Assembly: GCF_003149455.1 (NCBI RefSeq)
Contig: NZ_QFFK01000008.1
Coordinates: forward strand, 1 to 64,000
Length of the DNA stretch: 64,000 nt
Direction: 5' to 3'
From: Chitinophaga deserti
GTDB taxonomy: Bacteria > Bacteroidota > Bacteroidia > Chitinophagales > Chitinophagaceae
Of the stretch, positions 55,901-61,398 are shown in pieces; position 1 is the first letter of the stretch; every line of letters starts with the position of its first letter. Under the pieces are notes generated by a model. That model searched no databases and was not told the origin of the DNA. It saw only the letters and a program-made list of their open reading frames with translations. The position numbers and the translations under genes were made by a program.

Positions 55901-57222
55901 TTGCCTACCACTACTACAAAGGGATGTTTGGTTACCTTTTCCAGTAATTGTTTGATTACTTCGGTACGGCCGTAGAAAAGGCGCTCATCTAAAGAAGTGT
56001 AGGATACCAGCCCTTTATAAGGATTGCCGTCGATGGTAGGGTTTTCATTCCGGTTGCGCAGGCTGGAGAAGCGCACGCTTTCTATTACAGGCACCAGGCA
56101 TTCATGAGCCAGTTCAAACATATCTTTACTCACTTCCCTGATCACACCGGTTATGCGGAAGTGTTCCCTGAGCTCGTTTATGTTTTCCGCAGGAATAGAA
56201 TCGAAATCGTTTTGTGTAACATGCTTTTTAATACCCTGGGTATCGGACAGGAAGAGCTTTAGCACTTTCCAGGAGTCTTCCTTGCTGACGTATTTCTGCT
56301 GTTCAATACGGTTGTCGAGGAAGAAGCGGAGTACGTTGCCTTTTCCGGCCAGCCATTGGATGGCTTCCGGGGTGATAACCCCATTCTTGCCTTCTGTAGT
56401 GTTCACATATTGCCACAGTTCGGACTGGAAGGCCTGCAGGTAGGGGAGTTGGATGGCGGTATTGCCCGGGGCAATGGTGTTCAGGATTTTACCGGCAATG
56501 TCACTTTCTGTTGCCGAGGATTCTTTGTCAGCAATATCCCGGATGGGTTCAGGCGGATTCTTACCATCTCCTACAGGTATGCCGAAGGCACGGAAGGAAT
56601 CTATGATGATCTTTTGCGCATTTTCGCGGGATATGGGCAATACCTCCAGCCGCTTCCGGAAAATACCCGGCAGCGCCAGCTCCAGCTCATTTACCTTAGC
56701 CAGGAACTCGCTGCGGATAACGAATATCATTTTGCAGGGGAAGTCCAGCTGCTGGAGGTCTTCCAGCGTCTCATAAAATAAAGTACGTTCTGCTTTGGTG
56801 CCCATCAGGAACAGTTCCTCGAACTGGTCGAATATGAGAATAACCGGGCGGAAGCTGCTGAGGTATACATTTTTTAAAAGGGCTGTGGCAGACTGGCCAT
56901 TTGATTCTTTTATATAACAGGCGGCCAGATGTTTTTTCAGCTGTGCGGGTAAGGCGGTATTCATATTCTCCAGCCGGCGGATAACGATGCTCGTCCAACT
57001 GAAGTTAGTGGTTTGATTGATGAGGCCGCACTGTACCAGACTGGTTTTGCCGGTGCCGGACTCTCCGAATATCAGCACAATATCAGACTCCAGCGTTAGC
57101 TGGTATAATATGGCGGTTTCTTTTTCACGACCAAAGTAAAGCAGCGCATCCTTTTCAGAAAAGGAATTGAAAAGGTGGAAAGGATTGGTGGCTAACGGGG
57201 TGGCGATGGCTTGGTCAGGCAT
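52927..57222 (-). CDS. Double nSTAND NTPase with membrane segment, coiled coil and beta-propeller
   Basis: 1431 residues. Module 1: P-loop GESGTGKTS (53-61), Walker B ILIFDQFEEL (128-137), closing AHECLVPVIESV (372-383). Module 2: entry motif NPYKGL...FYGR (400-419), P-loop GNSGVGKSS (440-448), Walker B ILLIDQYEEL (496-505), closing AHDVLVKTWSRIWDWI (near 750). Both belong to the nSTAND1 type. A membrane helix follows (about 847-867), then a Lys/Glu-rich coiled coil (about 870-1010), a short TPR-like region and a WD40-like propeller (about 1049-1425; FASFSPDGEYYLIAS, THAAFSRDSKTVIAG). STAND proteins bind a trigger through their repeats and oligomerise. It begins four bases after the CHAT protease stop. 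Two complete NTPase modules in one chain is unusual. Confidence 0.85.
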   Translation of the reverse strand: MPDQAIATPLATNPFHLFNSFSEKDALLYFGREKETAILYQLTLESDIVLIFGESGTGKTSLVQCGLINQTTNFSWTSIVIRRLENMNTALPAQLKKHLAACYIKESNGQSATALLKNVYLSSFRPVILIFDQFEELFLMGTKAERTLFYETLEDLQQLDFPCKMIFVIRSEFLAKVNELELALPGIFRKRLEVLPISRENAQKIIIDSFRAFGIPVGDGKNPPEPIRDIADKESSATESDIAGKILNTIAPGNTAIQLPYLQAFQSELWQYVNTTEGKNGVITPEAIQWLAGKGNVLRFFLDNRIEQQKYVSKEDSWKVLKLFLSDTQGIKKHVTQNDFDSIPAENINELREHFRITGVIREVSKDMFELAHECLVPVIESVRFSSLRNRNENPTIDGNPYKGLVSYTSLDERLFYGRTEVIKQLLEKVTKHPFVVVVGNSGVGKSSLIKAGIFPALDKETYNILRILRAGEDNPLKEINAAVRDANPDPNVTNILLIDQYEELRTRITDDKLCQNVFKRIHELVRPKAPGDNRPVIRVIITIRADFEPQFSVMEPLRTYWKTGKFIVPPFTREEICQVIEEPAYEAGLLFSPPSLAELIADDVYSSQTTGLLPLMSFCLRQLYDKYEKRGVKDYLLLQSDYDNMGGVIGALQSVAEDIYTGFKKQFPKDYVAYQDAVRNITLRMVYSSAGELAGQRVLEEEFVYDSPERNEKVSKVLKILEENDLIVSGHSKGGQKYYEPAHDVLVKTWSRIWDWINDSGKDILNLQSRLRLVTSRKADDKRWDIMLPQPEVLKEVAAGWMNHKEQEFVERHMLYKKQRANKEKARHQREIEMMERLALAKSRKYKTIFAVCGLIILLLGYMFWLQTSSSKSLKAAIIEKDAAQLALEKKQKEVTIQRDQARDSGILARIQMVIAANARDSMRIEKIAAERATSRANRALKTLKEVNLQLILAEDSLNRSLTASRENNIKLQNTIRIKDSLANATKVLTADVDEKNTEGANRLIQLAKNEEADNPDKSFRLAQLAVRQDSNNIAARRYLDTLYKKPLYYPIIVRKGDFASFSPDGEYYLIASSQERKLWMFRLNNKEPFDSVHIDNDLVAAEFQKDGKVVMLTHTNKVVLRKTNRITNKNSFGSIVGDAISYACISPDESMALVIDDGTLQLYDLTWNNERFARRFRPFRYGQKITHAAFSRDSKTVIAGTEGGGVLSIATKDGRETNIVKDMYGQQAYLSPTANYFLTSTSSKLTLLNPERKQKWEDEKSFSSKLAESALFSSDGKWLILNYAKFEGKGNRGKSMENINFDNRTVQLVPITCDECDSRFNSRPIEKLLPTDISGSNFISFYNNKLFLGRPDNSILYTNVETQKQYRLPARTNTVTSLSPLNNGTRIITVYGNEVVFWQLTTLEILNSNQLVPQLSVADRTRYSINAKM

Positions 57223-57226
57223 GGGG

Positions 57227-59107
57227 TTATTTTGTAATCAGGGTTTGCAACTCGGTAAGCATCTTTTCGAAGTACTTCAGCTCCTTCGTTATGGCCGTCA
57301 TACGTAAGTTTATGATATCTATATGCGGCTGGCTTTTGTCTGTAAAATCATCTTTTTCATAAGTTTTACCAGCACGGATTATCCTTATGTTATCCGGATT
57401 GTTTGACCGGCGGAACACATAATCTTCTCCCTCCCTGTGGCTGAAGAAAAGGATGTTGGGGATTAGTTCTCCTTTTATCCCGTTTTCGTCGATAATAAAA
57501 GGGGAAAGGCTCAGGTATTTGGTGATCCCCATCCCGGCCGTGTTCCTGGAAAACATCACGGAATGCGTATCTGTGTAGATTCCGTTGTTTTTGGGAGCGT
57601 ATTTGTTAATGGAGGAATGCACCAGGTTGGTACGGTATATCTCGAATTCAGCAGCTTCCAGCCTTGTTTTACGTATGGATATTTCACGGACAGAAAGGAG
57701 GTTGTATTTAGCCAGGAACCCCGCTTTCTCAAATATCCTGCTCATTGTACGTTCCATTTTTTTGCATTCGGCTTTAATATTCTTTTGCTGAATCTGACCA
57801 TTTTTAATAGATTCCTTTAAGCCAAGAATATACCGGTGTGTTTGCATGAATTCTGTTTCATTGACAAATACTTCCTGCAGTGAACTGTATTCTTCAATGA
57901 ACGGCTCAATCCCTTTGTCGCGGTTTTGGGTAATGACCTCCCGGATGGTAATGAGTAACAGAGGACTGTTGTTAATTACATTATCGGGATCTCCGGAATG
58001 GATGAACCCGTGTAAAACATCTATTTGCTTCCTTGTGACATCCAGCTTCAGGCCTGTGATCAATACCCCGCCGTCATTGGAAGGGACGGTGGTGAGGAAC
58101 TTCAGTGTTTCTTCCAGCAGGCAGTTTAACATGGAAAAGCATAGCAGCTGGAGGGAGGCTGCATATGTGGAGATCTGCATTTTGAGCAGCTTTTCATATT
58201 CCTGTGTAATATCCGCATCTTTCCCCGCGCTCCACAGCAGGCTGAGATGTGACCCGATAGGGTAGGGCATGAATTTTAAAAGGGCAAGACAGAGATAATC
58301 GAAGTTGGTAAGGTCGTCCTGATCCTGCCGGTACGCGTCAAACTTCTTCGTTAATTCCTCTTTGTCTTCGATGTTCAGGATATTGTCCTGAAGGATGGAC
58401 CCGCTAATGGTGGTGACCAGTTCGTATGATGGCGTGTACTCGATGTATTCGTTTGCAATAACCGGGCCTTCGAGGCTTTCCCGCATATTATTCGCTCTTT
58501 GTATAACATTTCCCACAAGGAAGTACGTGGATTCATCGGACTCATACAGTCCTGTTACCTTTATGCCGCGTTCGGTTTGTGTTGTAGTAAAGCTGGAAGC
58601 AGGGAATTTGGTAGCAACGCCGGCAATGGCCATATTGAATGCCTGCTGTATGGTAAAGTTGGAAGCCCATATCGTGTAAAACTCTTCCGCAAAATACAGC
58701 GCTACCTCATCCTTAATTTTCCCCTGGGTAACAATAATAGCGACATTCTTTGTTTTTTCATTTGCAAGAATGATATCTGCCTGATCAAAAGAGTCGCATC
58801 CGTTAATAAATACTAACTGCAGGTTGGTCAGCTCTTCGAGTAGCTTGCTGAAACCGGTGATGTTGCCCTCAGCATCCCGGAAAGACAGATTGGTGCCGTT
58901 AGCGTGGCCGCCATAATGGAATACAGTTACACGTTTGGTATAATTCGCATTTTTGAATTGCGCGTTTACTATTTCAAAAGTAGCCTGGCTGAAGGGGTCA
59001 AATTCCAACGCGGCAGTAACGGGGAATACTTTAGAGAGCCTGTCGCGCTCATCCACGAGATTAAGATCGTTCGCAATAGGGAAAACTGCCATTAATATGG
59101 GCTTCAT
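57227..59107 (-). CDS. CHAT-domain caspase-like protease
   Basis: 626 residues. The N-terminal CHAT domain (about 1-195) has the catalytic pair His68 in FHYGGHANG and Cys104 in VFINGCDS, with the preceding strand LQLVFING and the following IVTQGKIKDEVALYFAEEFY. The rest (about 200-626) is mostly helical, with a coiled-coil-like part at about 440-480 and a beta segment near 515-590; I recognise no known domain there. No signal peptide. CHAT proteases act as executioners or activators in bacterial conflict and cell-death systems and are often linked to STAND NTPases, as here. The ATG at 59107 has no close upstream competitor. Confidence 0.83.
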   Translation of the reverse strand: MKPILMAVFPIANDLNLVDERDRLSKVFPVTAALEFDPFSQATFEIVNAQFKNANYTKRVTVFHYGGHANGTNLSFRDAEGNITGFSKLLEELTNLQLVFINGCDSFDQADIILANEKTKNVAIIVTQGKIKDEVALYFAEEFYTIWASNFTIQQAFNMAIAGVATKFPASSFTTTQTERGIKVTGLYESDESTYFLVGNVIQRANNMRESLEGPVIANEYIEYTPSYELVTTISGSILQDNILNIEDKEELTKKFDAYRQDQDDLTNFDYLCLALLKFMPYPIGSHLSLLWSAGKDADITQEYEKLLKMQISTYAASLQLLCFSMLNCLLEETLKFLTTVPSNDGGVLITGLKLDVTRKQIDVLHGFIHSGDPDNVINNSPLLLITIREVITQNRDKGIEPFIEEYSSLQEVFVNETEFMQTHRYILGLKESIKNGQIQQKNIKAECKKMERTMSRIFEKAGFLAKYNLLSVREISIRKTRLEAAEFEIYRTNLVHSSINKYAPKNNGIYTDTHSVMFSRNTAGMGITKYLSLSPFIIDENGIKGELIPNILFFSHREGEDYVFRRSNNPDNIRIIRAGKTYEKDDFTDKSQPHIDIINLRMTAITKELKYFEKMLTELQTLITK

Positions 59108-59455
59108 ACGCAGTACATTTTAGAACAAGGTGATACCTGAGTAACGGGGCGGGTGGGGCTATTGGGGCACCAGAAAATACTATCGCGCTACCGCTGCTGC
59201 AGGTTTTTCTGGCCGTATGGTTTTGGGGGCCTGTAACTGGTCACTGTATTATTCGCGCTGTCTGCCTGCCGTGTAGTTGTGTCCTGGCTGAAAAGTCTTG
59301 ATACATAGGTATTTGTGTTCTCTGACAGCTACTATAAAGTAAACAATTATTTCTGAATCGGCAAATAGTATTTGTACGGTTAGTTTGGCCCCGGAAAGCG
59401 CAAAATAGTATCGGAGTCATACGTTATGTGGATGCCGAAACAGGCCGATTGAGCC

Positions 59456-59564
59456 CTTTAGACCCTCTTCCCACTGCCTTCGGACTGCCTTTGCACTGCC
59501 TTTAGACATCCATTACACTAAGGGTAGACTGCCTCTACACTGCCTTCCACTGCCTTTAGGGTAC
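59456..59564. repeat. In-phase 11-bp repeat array
   Basis: Ten consecutive units: CTTTAGACCCT, CTTCCCACTGC, CTTCGGACTGC, CTTTGCACTGC, CTTTAGACATC, CATTACACTAA, GGGTAGACTGC, CTCTACACTGC, CTTCCACTGC (10 bases), CTTTAGGGTAC. The common core is CTT-N3-ACTGC. The array at 43934 has the same period and shares ACTGCC. Confidence 0.85.
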
Positions 59565-59626
59565 TATTGGGGTCGGGTTGTGAGTTTGGAACCTGATCCA
59601 ATATTACCGGTGTTTCAGGCTAAACA

Positions 59627-59656
59627 AGGCCTCCCCGAATGGAGGGGGCTTTTTTA
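59627..59656 (+). terminator. Hairpin with T-tract before the sigma gene
   Basis: GGCCTCC and GGAGGGGGC arms (imperfect, one bulge) with a short loop, then TTTTTT. It looks like a terminator, but no plus-strand gene precedes it for 8 kb; it may be a relic, or attenuate transcription into the sigma gene. Confidence 0.5.
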
Positions 59657-59658
59657 GT

Positions 59659-60222
59659 TTGTCATCCAAATTGTATTACTTTACCGCCGTGTTGGAAATA
59701 GTGAACGCTATAAAGAACGGCAGCGAATCTGCATTTGAGCAGGCATTTCTGGCTTCCCGCAATAAGGTTTACCTGTACTTTCTCAAAAAGACCGGCGGGG
59801 AAGAAGATGCACGCGATCTCCTGCAAAACACTTTCCTCCGCCTTTGGCAATACCGCCAGTCGCTCAACCCGGCCTATTCGCTGGACCAGCAGATCTTCCA
59901 CATCGCCAAAACGGTGTACATCGATTTCCTCCGGAAACAACAGCTTCCCCTCCACAATGGCTTACAGGAACATGAAGCCGTAGCAATACACCCGGGAACC
60001 ACCACCTGGGACATCGACCGCCGCCTCCACCGCATCCTCGACACCATGCCGCCTGCCCGCCAAAAGGCATTTATCCTCAACCGCCTGCAGGGGTACTCGT
60101 ACAAAGAGGTAGCAGAGAAACTGTCTATCACCGTAAAAGCAGTGGAAAACCACATCGCCAAAGCGGTGAAACAACTCAAAAAGACCTTACTCATCTTATT
60201 ATCCATATTTTTTTTCCAGTAG
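59659..60222 (+). CDS. ECF RNA polymerase sigma-70 factor (FecI type)
   Basis: Up to 187 residues. Region 2: IKNGSESAFEQAFLASRNKVY and EEDARDLLQNTFLRLWQ. Region 4: TMPPARQKAFILNRLQGYSYKEVAEKLSITVKAVENHI. The start is uncertain: no ATG exists near the 5' end. TTG 59659 is the most upstream in-frame start; GTG 59689 or TTG 59692 would give a protein beginning right at the conserved EIVNAIKNG. It stands 40 bases before a FecR gene and should drive the SusC receptor operon downstream. Confidence 0.87.
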   Translation: MSSKLYYFTAVLEIVNAIKNGSESAFEQAFLASRNKVYLYFLKKTGGEEDARDLLQNTFLRLWQYRQSLNPAYSLDQQIFHIAKTVYIDFLRKQQLPLHNGLQEHEAVAIHPGTTTWDIDRRLHRILDTMPPARQKAFILNRLQGYSYKEVAEKLSITVKAVENHIAKAVKQLKKTLLILLSIFFFQ

Positions 60223-60262
60223 CGGAGGGTTTTTATATCCCCGTTCGTATTTATTGGTAGTT

Positions 60263-61291
60263 ATGAATATTTCGAGGGAACAGATCATCCGGTTTTTTAA
60301 GAAGGAATGCACGGCGGAAGAAGCCGTGGCAGTCAGTGAGTTTCTGAAAAACAACCCGGAGGCGGCCGCAGCATTGTTGCCGGAAGAAGAATGGCAGGAT
60401 ACCGGCAACGATGCGGGGAAGCCTGATGCTTACTGGAACGAAGTATGGGAAGATGTACGTCCTGCCGGCAAGCCTAAAGTAATGGGCATCTGGCGTAAAA
60501 TAGCCGCCGCAGCGGTATTAACCGGTGGCATCGCCCTGGCATGGTATACCCTGGCACCTGAAAAAGGTACGGCGCCTCCTGTGGCTGGTGCCGACTATGC
60601 AGGCCGTGAGCTGATCAATAACGGGGGGAGTGTGATGCGGTATACGCTGGAAGACAGTTCGGTTGTAGAACTGATGGCCGGTGCCGTTGTCCGCTACGAC
60701 CCTGCGTTCGGGAATGGTAAACGGGACATGTACCTCACCGGGGAAGCCATTTTCCACACCCGGGGCGATGTACACAGGCCATTTACCGTTTACAGCGACG
60801 GACTGGCAGTAACCGCCCTCGGTACCGTATTCAGCGTTTCTTCGGCCATGGCGGATGGCACCACGGGAGTGAAGCTCCTCGAAGGTAAAGTAGTGGTGAA
60901 GGCAGCAGATACCCTGCTGGCCCAGCTGGATAAGGATTATTACCTCCAGCCGGGAGATGAACTAAGCTTCAGCCGGGAAAACGGCATAGCCATCCTGAGG
61001 AAGCAGGCTCCGGCGCCGGCTGTTAAACAAAAAGATGCAGGGGCAAACAAGCAGCATGAAGTGAACAGCTGGTACATGTTCGAGAACCAGGGGCTGGCAC
61101 AGGTGTTCGAGCAACTGGGCGCTATATACGGAGAACGGATCTACTATAATCCGGCCGAGTTGCAGGGGCTTAACTTTATCGGTAAAATAGATCAGGCGGA
61201 TTCACTGCACAACATCCTGCGGGATATTGCCATGCTGAACAACCTGACAGTGACCAAAAACAGGAAAGGATACATTATCAAAGCACAATAG
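60263..61291 (+). CDS. FecR family anti-sigma factor
   Basis: About 342 residues. Cytoplasmic helical start (REQIIRFFKKECTAEEAVAV), membrane helix near 83-102 (IAAAAVLTGGIALAWYTLA), FecR domain about 125-220 (LEDSSVVELMAGAVVRYDPAF, MYLTGEAIFHT, VTALGTVFSVSS) and DUF4974 about 268-340 (YMFENQGLAQVFEQLGAIYG, FIGKIDQADSLHNIL). The ATG at 60263 is chosen over a TTG at 60254. It presumably restrains the sigma factor just upstream. Confidence 0.9.
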   Translation: MNISREQIIRFFKKECTAEEAVAVSEFLKNNPEAAAALLPEEEWQDTGNDAGKPDAYWNEVWEDVRPAGKPKVMGIWRKIAAAAVLTGGIALAWYTLAPEKGTAPPVAGADYAGRELINNGGSVMRYTLEDSSVVELMAGAVVRYDPAFGNGKRDMYLTGEAIFHTRGDVHRPFTVYSDGLAVTALGTVFSVSSAMADGTTGVKLLEGKVVVKAADTLLAQLDKDYYLQPGDELSFSRENGIAILRKQAPAPAVKQKDAGANKQHEVNSWYMFENQGLAQVFEQLGAIYGERIYYNPAELQGLNFIGKIDQADSLHNILRDIAMLNNLTVTKNRKGYIIKAQ

Positions 61292-61398
61292 ACACGAGAT
61301 AGTTTCTGATTAATTAACAGGGTTGCTACTCTTTTTAAGAATGCCCGCGGAGCGTTCGGGGATAGCTATGTCCAATCACCAACATCAACATCCACTCA

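Larger units (their letters stand above)
59108..59658. other. Divergent intergenic region with repeat array
   Basis: 551 bases between the CHAT gene (-) and the sigma-factor gene (+). It holds the 11-bp array and a hairpin, both annotated separately. Two similar stretches, CAAATAGTAT and CAAAATAGTAT (near 59363 and 59401), resemble minus-strand -7 boxes with altered spacing. No open frame or RNA gene seen. Confidence 0.6.

Noticed and set aside
52927..59107. Mobile island carrying the CHAT/nSTAND pair
   Set aside because: No integrase, transposase, tRNA or flanking direct repeats were seen, and base composition does not visibly differ from its neighbours.
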